Shown piece after piece: positions 7,202 through 13,871 of a DNA stretch of 17,966 nt (positions within the stretch are counted from its first letter, which is position 1; the number at the start of each line of letters is the position of its first letter). Source of the stretch: Nanobdellota archaeon. Lineage in GTDB: Archaea > Nanoarchaeota > Nanoarchaeia > Parvarchaeales > Parvarchaeaceae. The DNA lies in NCBI GenBank assembly GCA_021834945.1, contig JAKBRA010000014.1:1-17966 (forward strand). The letters are read 5' to 3'. A program made the position numbers and the translations under genes. The notes beneath the pieces are model-generated. The model saw only the letters and a program-made list of their open reading frames with translations. It did not search any database and was not told the DNA's origin.

Positions 7202-8971
7202 CTAAATTCTCTTAACCAAATCAATTCCTATAAAATAGGAAAGGCTCTCTACAACTGTTTTAAATGCTATCACCAAAAGCAACCTTTCCTTCTCTCTTGT
7301 ATCCCCTAATATTCTATTTTTTTCATAGAATGCATTGAAAACATCAGATATCTTGTGCAGGTATTCGCACACCAAATTCGGTTTAAGATTGGAGACTGCA
7401 TTGTCTAGAACTGTCTCCCAAAGAAAAATCTCTCTTATAAATTTTGCTTCGTTTTCGTCAAATGAAATATTATTGTAATCATTCTTACTTGCCTTATTGA
7501 GTATGCTCAATGCCCTGGAATAACTGTAATTTATGTAAACGGCACTGTCTCCTTTTAAAGAAATTGCATCGTTTATGTCAAACACCACCATTTTTGACGG
7601 AGAAAATCTCAATATATAGTATCGGATTACGTTTGAAGCTATTTTTTTTGCGGATTCCTCATCCATTTTCCTGCCGCTTTTTTCTGCTTCCTCTATAACC
7701 CTGTTTTTTATCTTAACGGCTAAATCATCAAATTCAACTGTTATGCCCTTTCTGCCACTCATCCTCATGAATTTTTCATCGGTAGCTATTCCAAGATAAG
7801 CTGCAGTATCCTTTGAAATTGAAACCGGCTCATAACCGTAATGATTATACGAATCTTTTCCTGCAAATCTTTCTATTATGGATTTAACGGCATTCTGCTC
7901 CGCATTTTGAGCAGAGTCTGTCAATGTAAATGAGATGTCTATTTTTTGGAGGTTAGCTTCATTGCCATCTCTGCTGGAAATCATTATGTCGGTTCCATCA
8001 AAATTTGAAGAAAACTTCCTGTATTTTATTTTTTCTTCAAGTATGCTGTGTTTTATCATTGCATACGCTATATCCTTTGCTATATACAGAGAGGTTCCAT
8101 CGGATCTTGTAAGCGTTATTTCACTGCCGTCTACGTTGCTGACTATGCATCCTTTATTTTTTTCGCTTTCAGAAACTTTTGCGATTCCCTCTGCCATAAG
8201 CTTATCCAAAGCCGCTTTTACAATGCCTTCTCCCAAGATATAACGCTCAAGGTCTAAGAGATTGTACTTTATCCTTTCTCCTATCAAAGTGGAAAGTTGG
8301 GCAAGCAAAACCTTGTTTACTATTGAATCAAGGAATTCCAAGGTATCTTTATCCCCTGCTTCTATCTTTAAAAGCACTTCTTTTCTTTTTTCAAGCAGAG
8401 ATTTGTCTTTCTCATAGTCTTCATTAACTTCTTTGTATATCTTTGAACAGTAAAGATCGAACTTTTCTGTGGTTTCCATTTTCTTATTAAGATACTTGAA
8501 ACCAACTATTATGTCTGCCACCTGCGCACCGGTATCCTCAATGAAATTAGATGTTATTACATTCGCAGAGCTGTAAATCAGGGCCTTCCGCATAAACTCC
8601 CCTATATATGAATTTCTCATGTGGCCTATGTGCAGAGCCTTATTGGGATTCACAGAAGTATGTTCAAGTCTTACAGTTTTACCGGAAAATGAATTCTTAA
8701 CACTTTTTATCTCTATTTTACTCAGTATTTTTTCATTCTTTTCAAGTTCATCAAACTTTAAATCGATGTTTACGTAACCATTTAAAGCAACTGCTTTTCT
8801 TACGTACTTTGATCCTATCTTCTTTGCAATTTCCTCGGCAAATAGTACAGGATCCTTGCCTTTGCTCTTTGCATACCCTATGCAGCTGAATGATATGTCG
8901 GAGAACTGACTAGTGGTTATATCTGCCCAGTCTGGTAAATTCAGTTTTTCCCTTATTTCTTGAAATTTCAT
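7202..8971 (-). CDS. argS: Arginyl-tRNA synthetase
   Basis: ArgRS is a class I synthetase that charges tRNA-Arg with arginine. Its 589 residues match the family's usual size. An N-terminal tRNA-recognition domain (about 1-90) precedes the Rossmann core. EHTSVNPNKALHIGHMRN (103-120) contains the HIGH motif at 114-117, and NFIEDTGAQ (142-150) is the ArgRS-specific segment. LTRSDGTSLYIAKDIAY (287-303) is another family block. MRMSGRKG (402-409) stands in the KMSK position. The C-terminal DALR-type anticodon-binding domain (about 475-589) has NYSYSRALSIL and ends with SYFIGIDLVKRI. The gene stands alone with its own promoter, diverging from aIF1; its 3' end is 77 nt from the DP1 gene, so read-through is possible. 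Nothing is missing or broken. Confidence 0.96.
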   Translation of the reverse strand: MKFQEIREKLNLPDWADITTSQFSDISFSCIGYAKSKGKDPVLFAEEIAKKIGSKYVRKAVALNGYVNIDLKFDELEKNEKILSKIEIKSVKNSFSGKTVRLEHTSVNPNKALHIGHMRNSYIGEFMRKALIYSSANVITSNFIEDTGAQVADIIVGFKYLNKKMETTEKFDLYCSKIYKEVNEDYEKDKSLLEKRKEVLLKIEAGDKDTLEFLDSIVNKVLLAQLSTLIGERIKYNLLDLERYILGEGIVKAALDKLMAEGIAKVSESEKNKGCIVSNVDGSEITLTRSDGTSLYIAKDIAYAMIKHSILEEKIKYRKFSSNFDGTDIMISSRDGNEANLQKIDISFTLTDSAQNAEQNAVKSIIERFAGKDSYNHYGYEPVSISKDTAAYLGIATDEKFMRMSGRKGITVEFDDLAVKIKNRVIEEAEKSGRKMDEESAKKIASNVIRYYILRFSPSKMVVFDINDAISLKGDSAVYINYSYSRALSILNKASKNDYNNISFDENEAKFIREIFLWETVLDNAVSNLKPNLVCEYLHKISDVFNAFYEKNRILGDTREKERLLLVIAFKTVVESLSYFIGIDLVKRI

Positions 8972-8994
8972 ACTTTATAGATGATTTTTCCTTT

Positions 8995-9002
8995 ATTTAT
9001 AA
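8995..9002 (-). promoter_or_regulatory. TATA box for argS
   Basis: The minus strand reads TTTATAAA, centred about 27 bp upstream of the argS ATG. It sits in a short near-palindrome, CTTTATAAATAAAG. The geometry predicts a leaderless mRNA; no Shine-Dalgarno precedes the gene. Confidence 0.6.
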
Positions 9003-9138
9003 AGTTTGAAGCAGAAACTTGCAAGCTATATCAAATCATTAGCTTTAAACCTTTATTAAATATACTTACAATTGCCTTTTTAATGTCAGTTAATTTACAC
9101 TGAGAAAGATTTATATAGGTATTTAATCATATATAGAC

Positions 9139-9145
9139 TATAAAT
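9139..9145 (+). promoter_or_regulatory. Candidate TATA box for aIF1
   Basis: TATAAAT lies 33 bp (centre) upstream of the aIF1 ATG and would give a leader of only a few nucleotides. Other TATA-like stretches occur at 9110-9117 (TTTATATA) and around 9129-9137, so the promoter could be one of several. The rest of the 203-nt gap between argS and aIF1 (8972-9174) is A+T-rich, and I see no other feature in it. Confidence 0.45.
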
Positions 9146-9174
9146 TTTGTAAGGGGTTAAATAAAAAGATAAAA

Positions 9175-9477
9175 ATGACAGAAGTTTGTCCAGTTTGTGG
9201 TCTTCCAAAAGACCTTTGTATCTGCGGGACCATTTCGCAGGAAACGCAGAAAATAAAGATTTACACAAAAAAGGTTTCTTTCAAAAAGATGGTTACTATT
9301 ATAAGCGGCTTGGATCCAAAGGCCGTAAATATAAAAGATCTCACAAAGACATTGAAGACAAAAATAGCCTGCGGCGGAACATTTAAAGACGGCGTTATAG
9401 AGCTGCAAGGAGAGCACGTAGATAAAGTAAAGGATATACTTATTAAACAGGGTTTTCCGGAATCCTCCTTTTCTTAA
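9175..9477 (+). CDS. Translation initiation factor aIF1 (SUI1 family)
   Basis: aIF1 binds the small ribosomal subunit near the P site and checks start-codon and initiator-tRNA pairing during initiation. It has 100 residues, the usual archaeal length. The N-terminus has a small zinc-knuckle-like set of cysteines, CPVCGLPKDLCIC (C5, C8, C15, C17), as in archaeal members. The SUI1 fold follows: KKMVTIISGLD (37-47), then KTLKTKIACGGTFKDGVIELQG (58-79), the family's most conserved block. It is divergent from argS and convergent with metG; its TAA and the metG TAA share the bases TTAA at 9474-9477. A weak purine run (AAGGGG, 9151-9156) lies too far upstream to be a normal Shine-Dalgarno. Confidence 0.95.
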   Translation: MTEVCPVCGLPKDLCICGTISQETQKIKIYTKKVSFKKMVTIISGLDPKAVNIKDLTKTLKTKIACGGTFKDGVIELQGEHVDKVKDILIKQGFPESSFS

Positions 9478-10925
9478 ATTACTTTATTAAATAGGTTTTC
9501 TCCTCTCTCTACTTTTGTAGTAAATTCTCTGAAAACAGCATCTGATAATAATTGTTCTTTTATTCCTAGCTTCTTTTCTATCTTCTCTGCAGTTGAAGGC
9601 ATAAAAGGCTTCAAAAATATTGCAATAACCCTTATTGCCTCCAATGAATTGTAAAGTACGTTAGCCAATTCTTTGCCCTGTAATTTCCAAGGCTCCTTGT
9701 CGTTTACATATTTGTTTATTTTCCTTATGCTATCAAATATAAGGTTTAAAGCGGAATAAAGATCCTTTTTCTCAAATTTTTCAATTATTTCCTGCTTTTT
9801 AATAAAGTCTTCTATCTCTGGGTTGCCTTCTATTTTGCCTTCAAATCTTTCGGCAATAGTCAAAATCCTAGCAACCAAATTGCTTAGGTTGGCCATTAGC
9901 TCTCCGTTTATCCTTTCCTTTAATGCTGATTCCGAGAAATCTCCATCTTCCCATGTCGGTTTCTCTCTTATTAAAAAGTATCTGAATGCATCAGCCGAAT
10001 ATTTATCCACCATTTCTATTGGATCTACGACATTTCCTAGGGATTTACTCATTTTTCTGCCTTCAACGGTCCACCAACCATGCGCCATCACGTTTTTTGG
10101 AACCGGTAAATCAGCAGAAAGAAGCATGGCAGGCCAGATTACTGAATGGAACCACACTATTTCCTTACCTACTAAATGAACATCTGCTGGCCAAAATTCC
10201 TTGAATTCACTGCCATCTGGCCAGTTCAATGCACTCAGATAATTAAGCAAGGCATCAAACCAAACATAAACCGAATGGCTTTCATCAAATGGAAACTTTA
10301 TTCCCCATGAAACGCTCTTTCTTGTTATATCTAAATCCTTTAATTCTCCATTGAGCCTGCTTAATATTTCATTTGCGTTTTTTTCCGGGATTATCAAGCC
10401 GTTTTTTATAAGTTTCACTATCTGCTCTTTGTATTTGCTTAATCTGAAGAAGTAAGCTTCCTCCTTTATTTTTTGAACATCCCTGCCGCAATCTGGACAC
10501 TTGCCATTTACAAGCTCTGTTTCAGTTATGTATCTTTCATCAGGCAGACAGTAAAATCCCTCATACTCACCCTTGTATATATCTCCTTTATTCCATACCT
10601 TTTTTATGAATTCCTTGACCGCTGATTCATGATATTCATCGGTTGTCCTTATAAATTTGTCATAAGATATGTTAAGCTTTTCCCATGCAGCCTTGTATCT
10701 CTGTGAATTTTCATCAACAAGCTCTTTCGGTGTTTTATGCTTTTCTGCTGCGGCCTTTTCTATTTTTCCGCCATGCTCATCCGTGCCAGTCAAAAAGAAA
10801 ACCTTTTCATTGTTTAATCTGTGCCATCTTGCCAGTACATCTGCGATTATAGTAGTATAAGCATGCCCTATGTGGGGCTTGTCATTGACATAGTAAATCG
10901 GCGTAGTTACGTAAAATTTTTCCAT
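9474..10925 (-). CDS. metG: Methionyl-tRNA synthetase, bacterial-like type
   Basis: MetRS charges both initiator and elongator tRNA-Met with methionine. Its 483 residues cover the class I catalytic core, with HIGH at 18-21, FLTGTDEHGGKIEKAA (44-59) and KMSKS at 291-295 within GWWTVEGRKMSKSLGN. The connective domain has FYCLPDERYITETEL followed by CPDCGR (C126, C143, C146), a reduced zinc knuckle. The helical anticodon-binding domain runs about 335-483 and ends GENLFNKVI; there is no C-terminal EMAP/tRNA-binding extension. The TGTDEHG segment, the YC-PDE knuckle and the short length look like bacterial MetRS. Archaeal MetRS, by my knowledge, is usually longer with two Cys knuckles and CGTDEYG. 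Acquisition from bacteria, or a lineage-wide DPANN form, is inferred. The ATG follows the initiator tRNA gene by 29 nt with no Shine-Dalgarno. Confidence 0.94.
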   Translation of the reverse strand: MEKFYVTTPIYYVNDKPHIGHAYTTIIADVLARWHRLNNEKVFFLTGTDEHGGKIEKAAAEKHKTPKELVDENSQRYKAAWEKLNISYDKFIRTTDEYHESAVKEFIKKVWNKGDIYKGEYEGFYCLPDERYITETELVNGKCPDCGRDVQKIKEEAYFFRLSKYKEQIVKLIKNGLIIPEKNANEILSRLNGELKDLDITRKSVSWGIKFPFDESHSVYVWFDALLNYLSALNWPDGSEFKEFWPADVHLVGKEIVWFHSVIWPAMLLSADLPVPKNVMAHGWWTVEGRKMSKSLGNVVDPIEMVDKYSADAFRYFLIREKPTWEDGDFSESALKERINGELMANLSNLVARILTIAERFEGKIEGNPEIEDFIKKQEIIEKFEKKDLYSALNLIFDSIRKINKYVNDKEPWKLQGKELANVLYNSLEAIRVIAIFLKPFMPSTAEKIEKKLGIKEQLLSDAVFREFTTKVERGENLFNKVI

Positions 10926-10954
10926 TATATTTTTAATACTTCTATATTATTTTA

Positions 10955-11030
10955 TAGCGGAGGTGGGATTTGAACCACACGACCTCTGGGTTATGAGCCC
11001 AGCGAGCACTCCTGGCTGCTCTACTCCGCT
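10955..11030 (-). tRNA. Initiator tRNA-Met (anticodon CAU), bulged T-stem
   Basis: The minus strand folds as a complete cloverleaf of 76 nt including the discriminator A; CCA is not encoded. The acceptor stem is AGCGGAG/CTCCGCT, with A1-U72. The D stem is GAGC/GCTC with a 10-nt loop containing GG. The anticodon stem-loop is CTGGG-CTCATAA-CCCAG, giving CAU at 10993-10995. A1-U72 and three consecutive G-C pairs next to the anticodon loop are the hallmarks of archaeal/eukaryotic initiator tRNA. The T arm is odd: GTGTGG faces CCCAC, which pairs fully only if the U at 10977 is bulged out. There is no intron. It lies just upstream of metG on the same strand. Confidence 0.93.
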
Positions 11031-11053
11031 TTGATTTATTTAATAGTTGCTGC

Positions 11054-11063
11054 TTATTTAATA
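11054..11063 (-). promoter_or_regulatory. TATA box for the tRNA-iMet (and perhaps metG)
   Basis: The minus strand reads TTATTAAATA, 24-33 bp upstream of the tRNA's first base. It lies in the 86-nt divergent gap between the tRNA and the UMP kinase gene. MetG has only 29 nt of A+T-rich DNA between the tRNA and its ATG, so a joint transcript from this promoter is plausible. Confidence 0.55.
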
Positions 11064-11087
11064 ACTTTTACTAAACTGCAGAATAAT

Positions 11088-11096
11088 TATTTAAAC
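11088..11096 (+). promoter_or_regulatory. TATA box for pyrH
   Basis: TATTTAAAC is centred about 25 bp upstream of the UMP kinase ATG at 11117. The geometry fits a leaderless transcript, and no Shine-Dalgarno is present. Confidence 0.55.
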
Positions 11097-11116
11097 TATG
11101 TACTCTTTCTAATAAT

Positions 11117-11752
11117 ATGTCCATAGTCATATCACTCGGTGGCTCATTTCTATTTGATAAGAAGAAAGATACTTCTTTGCTTTTCAATGAATTAAAAAAA
11201 TTGAATGAAAAATTTTTGGTTATAACCGGCGGCGGCCCGATAGCAAGGGAATACATAGATTTCTCCAAAGAATTTAATCTTAGCGAAAAGGAATTACATA
11301 CTGTTGGGATAAAGTGCACGCACATAAATGCATGGGTAATGTCAAAAGCTTTCAATGCAGATTACACTGACACTGACCCTAGAAAGATAAAAGTGAACAA
11401 AAAGATAACCCTTACCGGGGGTTACCTTCCGGGATGGACAACGGATACTTGTGCAGCATATGCAGCGGTTTCAACGCATTCCAAAGTCATATTTAACATG
11501 TCAAAGGAAACAGGGGTTTATGACAAAGACCCTAGAAAATTCAAGGATGTGAAATTGCTTAAACAGATAAATTTCGAAAGGCTTTACACGCTAACAAAGG
11601 GAAAGCGTGTACCTGGCATGAACTTTATATTTGATCCGTTGGCAGCAAAAATATGCAAAAGGAATGGTATAGCGGTCGTAGTTACAAACGACATTGCTGA
11701 CATTAAAAGATACCTTGAAAACAGAGAAATAAACGGCACAATTATAAGATAA
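11117..11752 (+). CDS. pyrH: Uridylate kinase (UMP kinase), archaeal type
   Basis: UMP kinase converts UMP to UDP in pyrimidine nucleotide synthesis. It belongs to the amino acid kinase fold. Its 211 residues are slightly shorter than most archaeal members (about 225 by recall). The N-terminal strand and phosphate loop are SIVISLGGSFL (2-12). VITGGGPIAREYI (35-47) carries the GGG and Arg that bind UMP. GGYLPGWTTDTCAAYAA (101-117) is the archaeal 'PG.tTD..Aa' block. NMSKETGVYDKDPRKF (127-142) corresponds to the family's 'N.t.vdGVYd.DPk' segment. The C-terminal strand contains GIAVVVTN. The start is set by the TATA spacing. The gene sits 31 nt upstream of topA on the same strand and is divergent from tRNA-iMet. 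Confidence 0.93.
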   Translation: MSIVISLGGSFLFDKKKDTSLLFNELKKLNEKFLVITGGGPIAREYIDFSKEFNLSEKELHTVGIKCTHINAWVMSKAFNADYTDTDPRKIKVNKKITLTGGYLPGWTTDTCAAYAAVSTHSKVIFNMSKETGVYDKDPRKFKDVKLLKQINFERLYTLTKGKRVPGMNFIFDPLAAKICKRNGIAVVVTNDIADIKRYLENREINGTIIR

Positions 11753-11754
11753 GC

Positions 11755-11762
11755 TTTTATAC
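11755..11762 (+). promoter_or_regulatory. Candidate TATA box for topA
   Basis: TTTTATAC is centred about 26 bp upstream of the topA ATG, directly after the pyrH stop codon. A second TATA-like run, TATATATA, lies nearer the gene at about 11767-11774. With a 31-nt gap, cotranscription with pyrH is also possible. Confidence 0.4.
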
Positions 11763-11783
11763 TACTATATATATTATTCTAAA

Positions 11784-13832
11784 ATGCAACTAATAATAGC
11801 AGAAAAAAGCACGGCTGCAGAAACCATTGCGAAAAACCTTGCGGAAACTAAGATAAAGACTGAGGAATTCGGGCCGGTAAAAGTCTGGTATACAAAGATA
11901 AACGGCGAAGAAACTGTTGTAATGCCCCTTAAAGGCCATATTAAAAATGTAAGATATCCAGAGACATTCAAAAAATGGAATGAAGAGACTTTAATGAAGA
12001 TGATAGACGCAAAGCTTGTTTATACTCCTGCTGCCGAGGAAAACATTGCCGTGATAAGAAAATTCGCCAAAAAAGCAGATAAGATAATAATAGCGACAGA
12101 CTACGATACAGAAGGAGAATCAATAGGATTCGAAGCAATTGATGTAGCTAGGGAAGAAAACAACAAAGCAAAGATATACCGCAGTGTGTTCTCATCATTA
12201 ACTGCCAAGGAACTGGCAGAAGCGTTCAAAAACCTGCAAAAGCCGAATAAGGACCTTTCAGACAGCGCAGATGCTAGAAGAGAGATTGACCTTATACTTG
12301 GAGCGGTTTTGACAAGATTCATATCGCTTGCAGCCGAAAGACTTGGAAATTCTTTTCTGTCTGTAGGCAGGGTGCAGACACCAACGCTTGCACTAATTGT
12401 AAGCAGGGACGCAGAAAGGAGGGCATTCAAGCCTGAAAAATACTGGAGATTTCTGGCTACAGTACAAGGAAAGGATTTTTCTTTTGTATCTGAATACAAA
12501 GATGGAAAGATATTTGATGAAAAAACCGCAGAAAAGCTGAGAAAAATAAAAAATGAGAAACAAGCTTTAATAACAAAAGTTGAAAAGAAAAGGAAGAAAG
12601 TAAGCCCTCCAAAGCCTTTTAATACGACCTCCTTTTTGAGAAGCGCCGCTGCGATAGGTTTTTCGGTGCCCAATGCTATGCGTATAGTTCAGGGTTTGTA
12701 CATGAAAGGTTATGTTTCCTACCCAAGAACAGACAGTGAAGTTTATCCTCCAACATTGGATTTAAAGGAGATACTTAATGAATTGAATAATTCAAATGCA
12801 TATTCAAAAACGGTTGCAGAAATACTAAAAAAGCCATTAAACCCATCTAAAGGAAAGGAAGCCAAGGACCATCCCCCAATACATCCTGTAAAACTGCCTT
12901 CTGAGAAGTTAAATCCACAGGAAGCAAGGATCTTTGATTTAATAAGCAGGAGATTTCTAGCAACACTTTCCGAGGAATCGGAAGAAGAGATAATTTCCGT
13001 AAAGATGGACATAAAGGGAAATGAATTTACGGCTAGAGGTAGCAGAATACTTGTACCTGGATGGCGGTCAGTCTACATATTTTCAAAATATGAGGAAAAC
13101 ATACTTCCAGAAATAAAGGAAGGTGAAAGCTTAAAAATAAAGGAGATAAACGAAAGCGAGGACTTTACCACTCCACCTGGAAATTATTCGCAGGGTGCAA
13201 TATTGAAGATAATGGAAGAGCTAAACCTGGGTACGAAGGCCACTAGGCCAGAAATACTCAAAAAGTTAATGGAAAGGAGGTATATCTCGGCAAGCAGAAC
13301 TCTTATTCCCAGTGAGGTAGCATTTGCCGTTATAGAGAACCTAGAGAAGGTATCAAATGATATAACTGGCCCAGAGCTAACTGCAACCATAGAAAAGGAA
13401 ATGAAAAAGATAGAGGAGGGCCAGAAGAAAAAAGAAGAAGTGGTAGATGAGTCCAGGGAAATGCTCAAGGAAGTGCTTAAAAAACTGCAGAGCAAAAGAA
13501 AGGAGATAAAGGAGCTGATGCACAAAGCTCTTCTTCAACAGTACATATTTGGAACCTGCCCTAAAAGCGGTGGAAAGTTAAAACTAGTAGTATCAAAGAA
13601 AAGTCACAAGCGTTTTGTAGGCTGTAGCGACTATCCAAAATGCCACTTTGGTATGCCTTTACCGCAGTCAGGTTACTTTTTTATCTCACCACAGACTTGT
13701 CCAAAATGCGGAATACACATGATAGAGTGGCATGCAAAAGAAAGCAAGAGGACTTATATATTCTGTGTAAACCCTGCATGCAAAGTTGAGAAGAAGGAAA
13801 AAGCTAGCGCAAAAGAAAAAGCTAAAAAATAA
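11784..13832 (+). CDS. topA: DNA topoisomerase I (type IA)
   Basis: Type IA topoisomerases relax negative supercoils by passing one strand through a tyrosine-linked break. This one has 682 residues. The Toprim domain opens LIIAEKSTAA (3-12) and holds the metal-binding ATDYDTEGES (104-113; D106, D108, E110). SVGRVQTPTLALIVSRD (193-209) is a family block. The catalytic tyrosine is Y313 in SYPRTDS (312-318). PGNYSQGAIL and LGTKATRPEIL (465-491) complete the core. The C-terminus has two zinc-finger-like elements: CPKS...C-x5-C (592, 614, 620), in which the second Cys is Ser595, and a complete CPKC...C-x4-C (639, 642, 661, 666), then a Lys-rich tail. There is no helicase part, so it is not a reverse gyrase. 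It converges on EF-1A, with a hairpin between them. Confidence 0.96.
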   Translation: MQLIIAEKSTAAETIAKNLAETKIKTEEFGPVKVWYTKINGEETVVMPLKGHIKNVRYPETFKKWNEETLMKMIDAKLVYTPAAEENIAVIRKFAKKADKIIIATDYDTEGESIGFEAIDVAREENNKAKIYRSVFSSLTAKELAEAFKNLQKPNKDLSDSADARREIDLILGAVLTRFISLAAERLGNSFLSVGRVQTPTLALIVSRDAERRAFKPEKYWRFLATVQGKDFSFVSEYKDGKIFDEKTAEKLRKIKNEKQALITKVEKKRKKVSPPKPFNTTSFLRSAAAIGFSVPNAMRIVQGLYMKGYVSYPRTDSEVYPPTLDLKEILNELNNSNAYSKTVAEILKKPLNPSKGKEAKDHPPIHPVKLPSEKLNPQEARIFDLISRRFLATLSEESEEEIISVKMDIKGNEFTARGSRILVPGWRSVYIFSKYEENILPEIKEGESLKIKEINESEDFTTPPGNYSQGAILKIMEELNLGTKATRPEILKKLMERRYISASRTLIPSEVAFAVIENLEKVSNDITGPELTATIEKEMKKIEEGQKKKEEVVDESREMLKEVLKKLQSKRKEIKELMHKALLQQYIFGTCPKSGGKLKLVVSKKSHKRFVGCSDYPKCHFGMPLPQSGYFFISPQTCPKCGIHMIEWHAKESKRTYIFCVNPACKVEKKEKASAKEKAKK

Positions 13833-13834
13833 AC

Positions 13835-13858
13835 ACTGATAGTAAAAATACTACCAGT
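13835..13858 (-). terminator. Hairpin terminator between topA and EF-1A
   Basis: The arms 13835-13844 and 13849-13858 form a 10-bp stem with a 4-nt loop. In RNA from the minus strand every position pairs (one G-U), and the stem is followed by GUUUAUUUUUU, an intrinsic-terminator layout for EF-1A. In plus-strand RNA the same stem has one A-C mismatch and a poorer U run. It therefore fits best as the EF-1A terminator, with possible help for topA. Confidence 0.6.
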
Positions 13859-13871
13859 ATTAATGGTTTCT

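Noticed and set aside
8972..9174. A small RNA (for example C/D box) in the argS-aIF1 gap, because of ATGATT and CTGA words.
   Set aside because: Box C does not match the RUGAUGA form, no terminal stem is seen, and no second box pair exists; promoters explain the region.
12101..13525. Long Ser/Phe-rich minus-strand open frames inside topA.
   Set aside because: They lie opposite an intact gene with all catalytic motifs and show no family pattern; the same holds for frames opposite argS, metG and EF-1A.
11784..13832. Reverse gyrase, which would imply a hyperthermophile.
   Set aside because: There is no helicase domain; it is a plain type IA topoisomerase with C-terminal zinc ribbons.
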